Shown here one piece after another: positions 34,683-42,577 of a DNA stretch of 64,000 nt. Both the position numbers and the translations under genes were made by a program. Numbering within the stretch: position 1 is the stretch's first letter; every line of letters starts with the position of its first letter. This stretch comes from CAYPGJ01 sp964638515 (GTDB taxonomy: Bacteria > Planctomycetota > Phycisphaerae > Phycisphaerales > UBA1924), in the NCBI GenBank assembly GCA_964638515.1, contig CAZWZL010000002.1, positions 50,694 through 114,693 on the forward strand, read 5' to 3'. The notes beneath the pieces are model-generated. The model did not search any database. It was not told the DNA's origin and saw only the letters and a list, made by a program, of their open reading frames with translations.

Positions 34683-36947
34683 ATGTCGACGAATAAGCCG
34701 ATGCCAGGACCGACGAACAAGCCCGCGGGAGGAGCCGGAGGGCCCGCGCCCGGAGGCGGTCTCGGCGTTCCCACGATTGATCCGATCAGGGTCGCGAAGC
34801 AGTACTACAAGGTGCTTGTGGCCTCGGTGGCGGCCGGGATCATGCTCGGCGTGGCCGTGCACTTTCTTTCGCTGCGCTTCGTGCCCAAGTACACCGCGCA
34901 GGTGACGTTCAAGTGCAATCCTCAGCTGGAAGAAGCGGGCAAGACGGCCGGCACCATCCGGGGCGGCGATGCCGGCGGCGCGGAAGAGATGGAGCGATTC
35001 ATCGCCACGCAGGTGCAGGACCTGATGATCAAGTCCAACCTCGAAGACGCGGCGAACGATCCCAAGGTCAGGGACGATTCGACGTGGGCCAAGCAGTTCT
35101 TCCGACGGGGGTCGTACGACCGGGTTCGCGCGGCCAAGGAGCTGGCGGAGGACGTGGTATGGGCACGTGCGATTCCCGACACGGTGTACATCGTGCTCTC
35201 CGCGTCCACGCGCAAGCCGGAGGACGCGTCGGCCGTGGCCACGGCCGTGGCCGAGAGCTACATGGCGCGCCTCGCGCAGGACACGAATCGTCAATACTCG
35301 GATTCGCGTGAGGCGCTGACGCGACAGTTCCGGCAGGCCGAGTCCGACAAGCAGGCGCTCGAGCGTCGCGGCACGCGTTTGATCGGCGATCAGGCCATCG
35401 AGTCGGTGAAGTTCGAGCAGACTTCCGCGGCCAAAGAGGTGTCGGAGCTGAGCGAATTCATCGTGGCGGCTCGCAACGCTATCGAGAAGAAGCGCCAGCA
35501 ACTCTCGCAGTATGAAGCGTCCATGACCAACGCCGCCGGGCCGTCATACCCGGACTTCCTCCGCGTCGAGGTCAAGAACGACACGTCGATGCAGGTTCAC
35601 GAGCAGCAGCTGGCGACGATTCGCACGCAGCTGACGAGCGCACGCGCGAGGTTCGGGCCCGCTCATCCCGACGTCCGTCGTCTGGAGGCCACGGTGCAGG
35701 CGTCGGAGATCGAGCGCAACAAGGAGGAGCAGCGGCTCCTTGCCGAGAAGTTCAGCGCGCTCATCGAGCTGACGCGGGAGGACATCCGAGGCGTCGAGGC
35801 GCAGGCCCGCGACTCCATCGAGAAGCTCAAGGCCGCGTCGCTCCGTGCCACAGAGATGACGCAGCAACTCGAGGAATACGAGAAGATCAAGAAGGACATC
35901 GAGCGCAAGGCGGAAGAGATCCAAAAGCTGCAGGAGGAGCTCTCCAACCTGCAGGCGCTCATCGATCGGTCGGCCAGCCGACGTGTGACGATCTACGCGT
36001 CCGCCAGCCGGCCCGAGTTTCCGTCGTTTCCCAAGGCCAAGTGGGTGATCCCCATCACGGCCATGCTCACCATCGGGATCGCGGGCGTCGGCGTCCTGCT
36101 GCGCGAGATGCTTGAGCAGCGAGTCCGCGCCCCGGCCGACGTGCTCCTGGTTCCTCGGACCAAGATCCTGGGCGTCATGGCCGACATCAGCGAGGATCCC
36201 TGCAAGCCGTCGTCGGCGGAGCAGGTGATGCGCGAGTGCGCGCACGGCGTCATCGCCGAGCAGGTGCGCCAGCTGCGCAGCGCGGTGCTCAAGACGCTCG
36301 AGCCCAAGGGGCCATCGGTGCTGGTGGTCACTTCGGGCCTGCCCGGGTCGGGGGCGACCACGATCGTGTCCAACCTGGCGCGCGCGTGCGCCTCGACCGA
36401 TTCCAAAGTGCTCGTGATCGACGCCAACCTGCGAAGGCCCAAGCTCCACAGCGTGTTCGGCGTGTCGGAAGGGCCGGGGCTGGGCGAGGTGCTCGCGGGC
36501 AGCGCGACGCTCGAATCGGCCGTGCAGTCGACCGACCGTCCGAACCTGCGTGTTCTCTCGGCCGGCGACAAGTCCTCCCGCGTGTACGAGCGGCTCAATT
36601 CCGAAGCCATGACCAAGGTGCTTCAGGAAGCTCGGCAGTTGAACACGCTGGTCATCGTCGATGCTCCGCCCATGACCGTCGCCGGCGACGCGTTGGTGCT
36701 CGCCCAGCGGTCCGACGCCTCGGCCCTTGTGGCCAGAGCCTATTGCGAGACGCGGGGGCTCATCGCACGCGTTCGCGGCCAGCTGGCCGATGCGAACGGC
36801 GAGTTCCTCGGCGTGGTCGTGAATGGCGTGAAGTCGTCCGCGGGCGGATACTTCCGCAAGAACTTCCGCATGTCGCACGAATACCACGGTGAAGGGCCGA
36901 AGCCGGCAGCGGGTCCGAAGCCGGAAAAGGCCAAGGCCGGCGTGTGA
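34683..36947 (+). CDS. Wzz/BY-kinase-like chain-length regulator with altered P-loop
   Basis: A 754-residue inner-membrane protein. TM1 is near 44-64 and TM2 near 454-474, enclosing a long periplasmic coiled coil (about 215-430) with the Wzz-type FGPAHPDVRRL. The cytoplasmic BY-kinase/ParA-like domain has Walker A' VLVIDANLRRPKLH (577-590) and Walker B LVIVDAPP (656-663). Walker A reads GLPGSGATT (552-560): Ala558 stands where the catalytic Lys should be. The C-terminal tail has only a couple of Tyr, not a Tyr cluster. It probably controls polymer length; kinase activity is doubtful. It precedes the WecA-type gene. Confidence 0.87.
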   Translation: MSTNKPMPGPTNKPAGGAGGPAPGGGLGVPTIDPIRVAKQYYKVLVASVAAGIMLGVAVHFLSLRFVPKYTAQVTFKCNPQLEEAGKTAGTIRGGDAGGAEEMERFIATQVQDLMIKSNLEDAANDPKVRDDSTWAKQFFRRGSYDRVRAAKELAEDVVWARAIPDTVYIVLSASTRKPEDASAVATAVAESYMARLAQDTNRQYSDSREALTRQFRQAESDKQALERRGTRLIGDQAIESVKFEQTSAAKEVSELSEFIVAARNAIEKKRQQLSQYEASMTNAAGPSYPDFLRVEVKNDTSMQVHEQQLATIRTQLTSARARFGPAHPDVRRLEATVQASEIERNKEEQRLLAEKFSALIELTREDIRGVEAQARDSIEKLKAASLRATEMTQQLEEYEKIKKDIERKAEEIQKLQEELSNLQALIDRSASRRVTIYASASRPEFPSFPKAKWVIPITAMLTIGIAGVGVLLREMLEQRVRAPADVLLVPRTKILGVMADISEDPCKPSSAEQVMRECAHGVIAEQVRQLRSAVLKTLEPKGPSVLVVTSGLPGSGATTIVSNLARACASTDSKVLVIDANLRRPKLHSVFGVSEGPGLGEVLAGSATLESAVQSTDRPNLRVLSAGDKSSRVYERLNSEAMTKVLQEARQLNTLVIVDAPPMTVAGDALVLAQRSDASALVARAYCETRGLIARVRGQLADANGEFLGVVVNGVKSSAGGYFRKNFRMSHEYHGEGPKPAAGPKPEKAKAGV

Positions 36948-37014
36948 GCGAGCGTTTGCGGTCTGTTGTGCGCGGCTCGGTCCTCGATGTCCCAGTCGCG
37001 TGAGGGTGTGAGCG

Positions 37015-38487
37015 GTGCAGGATTCGGCTTGGAACAACCTGATCTCTGGCGCAGGCTCGGATGGGCTCTTGCGCGAGGGCTTGGCCGAGCGCGTCGAATC
37101 GCTCGGGCGGGACCTGCATCGAGTCGTGGAGGAGCACGCGAAGCTGCAGGAAGCGGTCACGCAGGCCACGGGCGCATCCGAGGCCGCGACCGAGGCATTG
37201 ACGCGCTTGCAGGTGTTTCACCAGTACATGGCTGTGTTCGTCGTGGCATTTCTGGTCGCGCTGTTCGCGACGCCCATCATGCGTCGGCTCGCCGTGGCCA
37301 ACGGCATCGTCGATCGACCCAGCGAAGCGCGCAAGCAGCACCGAACGCCCATCGCGTATCTCGGCGGCGTCGCGATCTTTCTCGGCATCATCGCGGGCGT
37401 GGCCTTCAGCTATTTCGCGCCGGCCATGGGGCTGGACCTCATCCAGTTCCACGTTGACAACCCGGCGCCCATGCCCGTGGCGATCCTCGGCGCCATGACG
37501 GTCATCGTCGTGATCGGACTGGTGGACGACGTCTGGAAGATCGATCCGCGCCTCAAGATCGGCGGCCAGTTGCTCACGGCCGCCGTGCTCGCGTTCAATG
37601 ACATCGGCGTGAAAGTCGCGGCGGGTGTGCTGGCGCCGATCGGCGGGTTCTTCGGCAACGAGCGGATGGTGTTCGATTTCGCGATTCCTGACTCCTTCCC
37701 CGTGATGAGCGGGCATTACCAGTTTGACCTGATCTATTGGGCCGGCACCGCGACGATCGCCATCTTCGTGCTTGGCGCGTGCAACGCGTCCAATCTGCTG
37801 GACGGGCTGGACGGGCTGTTGGCCGGCGTCACGTCCATCGCCATGTTCGGACTGCTGTTCGTAGCGTTGAGCATGGCGGTGCTCGAGGACGGGCCCCTCG
37901 ACACCGCGCGCCTCGTGCTGATCCTCGCCGCGCTCGGGGCCTGCCTTGGATTCCTGCCCCACAACTTCAACCCGGCCAATATATTCCTGGGGGATGCTGG
38001 ATCGATGCTGCTCGGCTTCACGACCGCGGCCATCATTCTTTCGCTGGGCGATACGGGCAAGACGCATCTGGTCGTGGCGGGGCTCATCATCTACGCCGTG
38101 CCGCTGATCGACACCGCGCTGGCCATCGTGCGACGAAAGCTCTCCGGAGCGTCTATCAGCGCGGCAGACGACCAGCACCTGCACCACCAGCTCAAGCGCA
38201 GCCTCGGCGTCAAGGGAGCCGTGCTGACGCTTTACGGCATCGCGGGCGTGTTCGCGGCGTTGGGCGTGGGCATGAGCCTGGGCCGCGGGCGCGTGATCTA
38301 CGCCATCGCGCTCGTGCTGGCGTCCTTCATCGGGGTCATGGCGTTCAAAGTGGCTCGGCGTGGCAGAATCGAGCAGGAGATCGCCATGTCCGAGGCACGG
38401 CGTCAGGCGCGGCTCAGGTCGATCGCGACGCCCGCTCCCGCCGCCGCCGTCCCGGAGCCGCCCTCGCCCGCCACAAGTGCGCGGTGA
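37015..38487 (+). CDS. WecA/MraY-type undecaprenyl-phosphate sugar-1-phosphate transferase
   Basis: A 490-residue polytopic enzyme that starts glycan assembly on undecaprenyl phosphate. Catalytic segments are present: GLVDDVWKIDPRLKIGGQ, ASNLLDGLDGLLAG, NFNPANIFLGDAGSMLLGF and DDQHLHHQL (the HxxH-type motif III). The start is GTG 37015 with GAGG upstream. The first 70 residues form a soluble helical extension (RVESLGRDLHRVVEEHAKLQ) not usual in WecA/TagO. A 40-residue polar tail ends the protein. It closes the polysaccharide operon and is the likely initiating transferase. Confidence 0.9.
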   Translation: MQDSAWNNLISGAGSDGLLREGLAERVESLGRDLHRVVEEHAKLQEAVTQATGASEAATEALTRLQVFHQYMAVFVVAFLVALFATPIMRRLAVANGIVDRPSEARKQHRTPIAYLGGVAIFLGIIAGVAFSYFAPAMGLDLIQFHVDNPAPMPVAILGAMTVIVVIGLVDDVWKIDPRLKIGGQLLTAAVLAFNDIGVKVAAGVLAPIGGFFGNERMVFDFAIPDSFPVMSGHYQFDLIYWAGTATIAIFVLGACNASNLLDGLDGLLAGVTSIAMFGLLFVALSMAVLEDGPLDTARLVLILAALGACLGFLPHNFNPANIFLGDAGSMLLGFTTAAIILSLGDTGKTHLVVAGLIIYAVPLIDTALAIVRRKLSGASISAADDQHLHHQLKRSLGVKGAVLTLYGIAGVFAALGVGMSLGRGRVIYAIALVLASFIGVMAFKVARRGRIEQEIAMSEARRQARLRSIATPAPAAAVPEPPSPATSAR

Positions 38488-38555
38488 AGGGCCGCAGCGC
38501 GATAGCATGACGTGGTTGCCCGGGGCGAACTGCTCCCGGCCGGAGAACCGCCGTC

Positions 38556-38921
38556 ATGCCCCGACGAACGATCCAGCAATTCCGCGAGGAGCGGGCCCTC
38601 GGCAACGAGCGACTGCTCAGCACCGACCATCTCGGCATCAAGCGGTTTCTTTCGCTCGATACCGCCGCGTACCGCGACGGGCCATTGCCCGCGCGCACCA
38701 AGGAGCTGCTCGGGCTGGTGGCTTCCACGGTGCTGCGGTGCAACGACTGCATCGATTACCACCTCGAGCAGTGCGTGAGCGCGGGCTGGACGCTGGAAGA
38801 GATCGAGGATGGTCTGAACGTCGCGATCATCGTCGGAGGGTCAATCTGCATCCCGCATCTTCGCCACGCGCGAATGTCCCTGGACGAATTGTTCGCGGAG
38901 CGTGCGCGTGAGCCGGGCTGA
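38556..38921 (+). CDS. Carboxymuconolactone decarboxylase/AhpD-like protein
   Basis: A 121-residue helical protein with the redox motif VLRCNDCIDYHL, a CxxC followed by His as in AhpD-like alkylhydroperoxidases. KELLGLVASTVLR and EEIEDGLNVAIIVGGSICI match the CMD fold. Peroxidase activity is plausible since trxA is close by. Its last 20 bases overlap the folP start. It stands 68 bases after the EPS operon and may be the end of that transcript or have its own promoter. Confidence 0.85.
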   Translation: MPRRTIQQFREERALGNERLLSTDHLGIKRFLSLDTAAYRDGPLPARTKELLGLVASTVLRCNDCIDYHLEQCVSAGWTLEEIEDGLNVAIIVGGSICIPHLRHARMSLDELFAERAREPG

Positions 38922-39831
38922 GCCGCTCAGGTGGCGGGTCGGGAGCAAGCGATGGCTCGTGATGGATCGTCCGCGCCTCATGGGCGTGTTGAACGTGACG
39001 CCCGACAGCTTCTCCGATGGCGGCCGCTTTGCAGATCCGGCCCAAGCCGTGCGCGCCGGGATCGACATGCTGCGCGATGGCGCCGATATGCTCGATGTCG
39101 GGGGCGAATCGACGCGCCCGGGCGCCGGCGGCGTGTCCGCACACGAGCAGCTGGGCCGAGTTCTCCCCGTCATCACGGGCTTGCGCCAGAGTGGTGTCAC
39201 GGCCCCGATCAGCATCGACACCACCCGGGCCGAAGTCGCCGACGCGGCGCTCAACGCCGGCGCGGATGTGGTGAACGACGTCAGCGCCGGCCTGGACGAC
39301 CCGGACATGCTCAACCTGGTCGCCAAGCGGCAGGCCGGCCTGGTGTTGATGCACCGGTTGCAGCCTCCGGCGATCGATTCCTACTCCACGTCCTACGCCC
39401 GATCGCCGGAGTACGACCTGCAGCGCGGGGGAGTGGTGGGCTGCGTCGCCGAGATTCTTGCGCAGCGGTTGTCGGAAGCCGAGCGGGCGGGCGTTGATCG
39501 TCAGGCCATCGCGCTGGACCCCGGGCTCGGCTTCGGCAAGAGCGTGGCGCAGAACTTCGAGCTGATCGCGAGGATCGGCGAAGTGGCTCCCGACGGGGTG
39601 ATCATCCTGGCCGGGGCCAGTCGGAAGAGCTTTATCGGCGCGGCCACGGATGAGCCCGAGCCGGGGAGACGAATCGCAGGATCGGCGGCCGCAGCGGTGG
39701 CGTTGTGCCTCGGCGGGGCCCATGTCGTGCGCGCACATGATGTGCGAGAGCACGTGGCCGCCCTCGCGGTGGCCGGTCGCGTCAGGGCCGGGCGTCCTGC
39801 CCGCGACGGGTTTGCGGCAAGCGGACTATGA
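38902..39831 (+). CDS. folP: Dihydropteroate synthase
   Basis: A 309-residue TIM-barrel enzyme of folate synthesis joining p-aminobenzoate to the pterin diphosphate. Both signatures are visible: LMGVLNVTPDSFSDGG and DMLDVGGESTRPGA. Later PISIDTTRAEVADAALNAGA, LDPGLGFGKSVAQNFELI and GASRKSFIG supply pterin and phosphate contacts. The start is GTG 38902, overlapping the preceding gene by 20 bases. ATG 38962 would remove 20 residues of non-conserved N terminus. C-terminal residues beyond VRAHDVREHVAAL are extra. Confidence 0.93.
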   Translation: MRVSRAEPLRWRVGSKRWLVMDRPRLMGVLNVTPDSFSDGGRFADPAQAVRAGIDMLRDGADMLDVGGESTRPGAGGVSAHEQLGRVLPVITGLRQSGVTAPISIDTTRAEVADAALNAGADVVNDVSAGLDDPDMLNLVAKRQAGLVLMHRLQPPAIDSYSTSYARSPEYDLQRGGVVGCVAEILAQRLSEAERAGVDRQAIALDPGLGFGKSVAQNFELIARIGEVAPDGVIILAGASRKSFIGAATDEPEPGRRIAGSAAAAVALCLGGAHVVRAHDVREHVAALAVAGRVRAGRPARDGFAASGL

Positions 39832-39832
39832 T
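39827..39832 (+). promoter_or_regulatory. Candidate -10 for trxA
   Basis: TATGAT lies at the very end of folP, 47 bases before the trxA ATG. It would allow trxA expression independent of folP. No clear -35. Confidence 0.35.
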
Positions 39833-39878
39833 GCTCGCCACAACCGACTTCAAGAAACGAACGAGGAGACGAATCGGC

Positions 39879-40211
39879 ATGGCTGGCAAGCACACGAAGG
39901 AATTCACCGACGCCAACTTCGAGGCGGAGGTGCTCAAGTCGGATGTTCCGGTGCTCGTGGATTTCTGGGCCGAGTGGTGCATGCCGTGCCGGATGATCGC
40001 GCCCACGATCGACGAACTCGCGGAGGAATACTCAGGGCGCGTCAAGGTCGGCAAGGTTGACACCGACGCGAATCGCGACACGGGCGTGAAGTACGGCATC
40101 TCCGCGATCCCGACGATCCTGCTGTTCAAGAACGGGCAGGTGGCGCAGAAATTCGTGGGCCTCACCAAGAAGGCGGACTTCAAGGCCGCGTTGGACACGG
40201 CCGCCAAGTAA
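39879..40211 (+). CDS. trxA: Thioredoxin
   Basis: A 110-residue thioredoxin. The active site is FWAEWCMPCRMIAP (WCMPC at 33-37), with Met in place of the usual Gly of WCGPC. The cis-Pro loop is SAIPTILLFKNG and VGKVDTDANRD is the usual central strand. I chose ATG 39879 because GAGGAG lies ten bases upstream and homology begins there; an ATG at 39828 would add 17 basic residues. Its stop is one base from the convergent lgt stop, so there is no room for a shared terminator. Confidence 0.93.
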   Translation: MAGKHTKEFTDANFEAEVLKSDVPVLVDFWAEWCMPCRMIAPTIDELAEEYSGRVKVGKVDTDANRDTGVKYGISAIPTILLFKNGQVAQKFVGLTKKADFKAALDTAAK

Positions 40212-40212
40212 T

Positions 40213-41256
40213 TCAGGGCGCGAGCGGGGAGCGACCCCAGCCGCCGAGCGGCTCGCGTTGCCTTCGCGCGACCGCAACGAGCATCATGGCCCCGGCGAGC
40301 ACCATCCCGGCGCTCAACCATTGGCCGTAGGAAAGCCCGCCCGGCGTGGCGCCCATCGCGCGCTGGGCCAGTTGAGCGTCCGGCAGGCGCCAGAGCTCGG
40401 TCGCGATGCGTCCGATGCCGTACAGCACGAAGAACCAGCCCGCGATGAACCCCGGGCGGCGAGGACGACGCCAGAGCGCCCATAACGCCAGCGGAATCAG
40501 CAGACCTTCCACGCCGGCCTGATACAGCTGAGAAGGGTGACGCGCGGCCAGCAGCGGGCTCAGCTCATTGGCCAGCCCGCTCGTGCCATGCTGAATGTCA
40601 CGAACGAGCGTTCGCGCTGCCGCGCCGTACGGCTCACCCGGCGCAATACGCTGGAGCAGCGCAAAGAGCCTTCCTTCCTGTTCCGGAGTGAGAACGGGGG
40701 CGTGGCTGTCGAGCAACTCGCTCGGGAATCGCACGGCCCACCACGGAGCCGGCTCGCCCGGCGCCGCGACGATTCGTCCAAGCAACTCCCCGTTGATGAA
40801 GTTCGCGATGCGTCCGAGCAGCACGCCCGGAAGCCCAACGAGCGCGAGCGCGTCGAGCACGTGCAGCATCGGCACGCGATGAGATCGGGCCGCCCACCAC
40901 GCCGCGCCCACCAGCCCCACAAACGCCCCGTGCGACGCCATCCCGCCGCGGTTGATCGCGAGCACACCCCACCAGGGCGGCGATGAAGTGATCTCCACGA
41001 GCAACGAGCGGTCGTACACGAGCACGTACCCAAGCCTGCCCCCGACCAGCACACCGATGATCAGCGTGAAGATGACGTCCGCCGCGCGCTCCGGGCTGAT
41101 TCGCAATAGGCCACGCCGCCCGAGCGCGCGAAGCAAAGCCCATGCGATGGCAAACCCGGCGAGATACGCCAGCCCGTACCAGCGCAGACCGACCCCGGGC
41201 GTGATCTCCACGGCGAAGGGCGAAAGGGTGTGCGTCCAGGCTGCAAGCGTCGGCAT
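40213..41256 (-). CDS. lgt: Prolipoprotein diacylglyceryl transferase
   Basis: A 347-residue membrane enzyme that adds diacylglycerol to the lipobox Cys of prolipoproteins. Seen: RWYGLAYLAGFAIAW, GRLGYVLVYD, GGMASHGAFVG and the signature GRIANFINGELLGR, later ARHPSQLYQAGVEGL, all conserved in Lgt. A segment of about 60 residues between the last two is longer than in E. coli. ATG 41256 matches the family start. The frame remains open well upstream but without homology. It is divergent from the antiporter-like gene. Confidence 0.94.
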   Translation of the reverse strand: MPTLAAWTHTLSPFAVEITPGVGLRWYGLAYLAGFAIAWALLRALGRRGLLRISPERAADVIFTLIIGVLVGGRLGYVLVYDRSLLVEITSSPPWWGVLAINRGGMASHGAFVGLVGAAWWAARSHRVPMLHVLDALALVGLPGVLLGRIANFINGELLGRIVAAPGEPAPWWAVRFPSELLDSHAPVLTPEQEGRLFALLQRIAPGEPYGAAARTLVRDIQHGTSGLANELSPLLAARHPSQLYQAGVEGLLIPLALWALWRRPRRPGFIAGWFFVLYGIGRIATELWRLPDAQLAQRAMGATPGGLSYGQWLSAGMVLAGAMMLVAVARRQREPLGGWGRSPLAP

Positions 41257-41308
41257 TCGGGCGTTCCGGTTCGCCAGAATACTCGCCCCGCGCCGATACA
41301 CTGGCCGC
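41257..41308. promoter_or_regulatory. Compact divergent promoter between lgt and the antiporter-like gene
   Basis: Only 52 bases separate the two starts. A -10-like TATTCT on the minus strand (41281-41276) could serve lgt. TACACT on the plus strand (41297-41302) ends six bases before the other ATG, implying a leaderless message. No clear -35 for either. Confidence 0.35.
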
Positions 41309-42577
41309 ATGCTCGGAAACGTTCTGACGATCGCGAGTGGCGCGGCTCTCATCGTTCTCCCGGCGGCGCTCTTTGCCGCGGTGCTGCGCCAGGCCAGAGT
41401 CTTTGGAAAAGGCGGCGATATCGCGGCGGCGGTGGTGGGGGGAGCCATCTGGGGCGTGCTCGTCGGCCCCGGCGTGATGGGCCGGTCGTGGCCGGACATT
41501 CACCAGCGGCTGTTCGTCGGAGGAGAGACGCAGCGCGAAACGCTGCAGCGGGTGCGGCGGGATCAGGCCATCGATCTGGCCGTTCTGCAGAGCAGCGGAG
41601 CCACCCCGGAGGCCGTGCACGAGCAGCGAGCGCGCCACGCTTCGGACCGGACGCACGTCGAGCGGGCCCTCGACGACGCGTTGCGGTCGAGAGCTGAGAC
41701 ATGGAACGCGTTCGGCGTCTGGGCCGCCGTGACCTGCGTTTTCCTGGGGCTCCTCGCGCGGCTCGGGACGCGCGCCCGCTGCCCCGCCGCCGACGGGCGG
41801 CCGGCCCTGGTGGCAGGGCTCTGCTCCAGCCTCGGACCGGGTTTGGTGGGAGGAGCCGGTGTGGCTGTAGGAACCGGGTCGGGCGCGTGGGGAGGCGCGG
41901 CCTTCGGAACGGCCGTCGGGGTGGGCTGGCTCGTGCCGAGCGTTCGCGCAAGGCTCGCGGGCGCCAAAGGACGGGATGGGACTCTCGACACCACCTGCAC
42001 AGCCGCAGCGGGCGTCGGGTGGCTTGCCATCGCGACGACGGGACGAGCCATGTGGGCCGCGTTCGCCTGTATCGGGACGTGGCTGGCTTGGCGTCAGACG
42101 GTCGGCGGGTGGTCCCGAGCCAAGCGCCGCTCGGCGCGAGCGCTGCTGTACGGCGTCGCGGCCCCCGCCGTCGCGACCTGCACCGTGTTCCAGGTGGACC
42201 CATTCATCGTCTTGGATCAGGGCGCGTTCTGGATCGGCGCCGGAATTGCCATCGTGGTCGGCGGAGATGGCCGGTGGACGGCGGTCTTCGCGACGTGGCG
42301 AGCGATGCGTCCGCGCGAGTCTTGGCGTTCGGCCGCGGATCGAGCCTCGGCATACACCCTCAGCGGCGTGGGGCTGGCCCAGTGCATCGCCATCGTCGCC
42401 ATCACGCCGAGCGGCCTGCTGCGAAGCGTCGACATCGCGGCGCTCGCGCTCGGTGCGGTAGCGATCGAATGCGCCGCGGGGCTATACCGCGTGGTGGCGC
42501 TCGCGCCGGAGAACGGTCAGCGTGAGGGAGTGGCGTCGGTTGAGGTCGAGCCCGGCGAGCGCGTTTCGCCCAGCTGA
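41309..42577 (+). CDS. Divergent polytopic membrane protein, antiporter-like N terminus
   Basis: A 422-residue protein with about ten hydrophobic segments. The N-terminal part (FGKGGDIAAAVVGGAIWGVL, then VGPGVMGRSWPDIHQRLFVG) resembles the first helices of Na+/H+ and Kef-type cation-proton antiporters ('aGillGPsvLG...lf'). A polar helical insertion (about 75-125, RETLQRVRRDQAIDLAVLQ) and less familiar helices follow. I cannot find the antiporter's conserved Asp pair with certainty. There is no Shine-Dalgarno. Its last 61 bases overlap the convergent amidohydrolase gene, which is unusual. Confidence 0.7.
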   Translation: MLGNVLTIASGAALIVLPAALFAAVLRQARVFGKGGDIAAAVVGGAIWGVLVGPGVMGRSWPDIHQRLFVGGETQRETLQRVRRDQAIDLAVLQSSGATPEAVHEQRARHASDRTHVERALDDALRSRAETWNAFGVWAAVTCVFLGLLARLGTRARCPAADGRPALVAGLCSSLGPGLVGGAGVAVGTGSGAWGGAAFGTAVGVGWLVPSVRARLAGAKGRDGTLDTTCTAAAGVGWLAIATTGRAMWAAFACIGTWLAWRQTVGGWSRAKRRSARALLYGVAAPAVATCTVFQVDPFIVLDQGAFWIGAGIAIVVGGDGRWTAVFATWRAMRPRESWRSAADRASAYTLSGVGLAQCIAIVAITPSGLLRSVDIAALALGAVAIECAAGLYRVVALAPENGQREGVASVEVEPGERVSPS

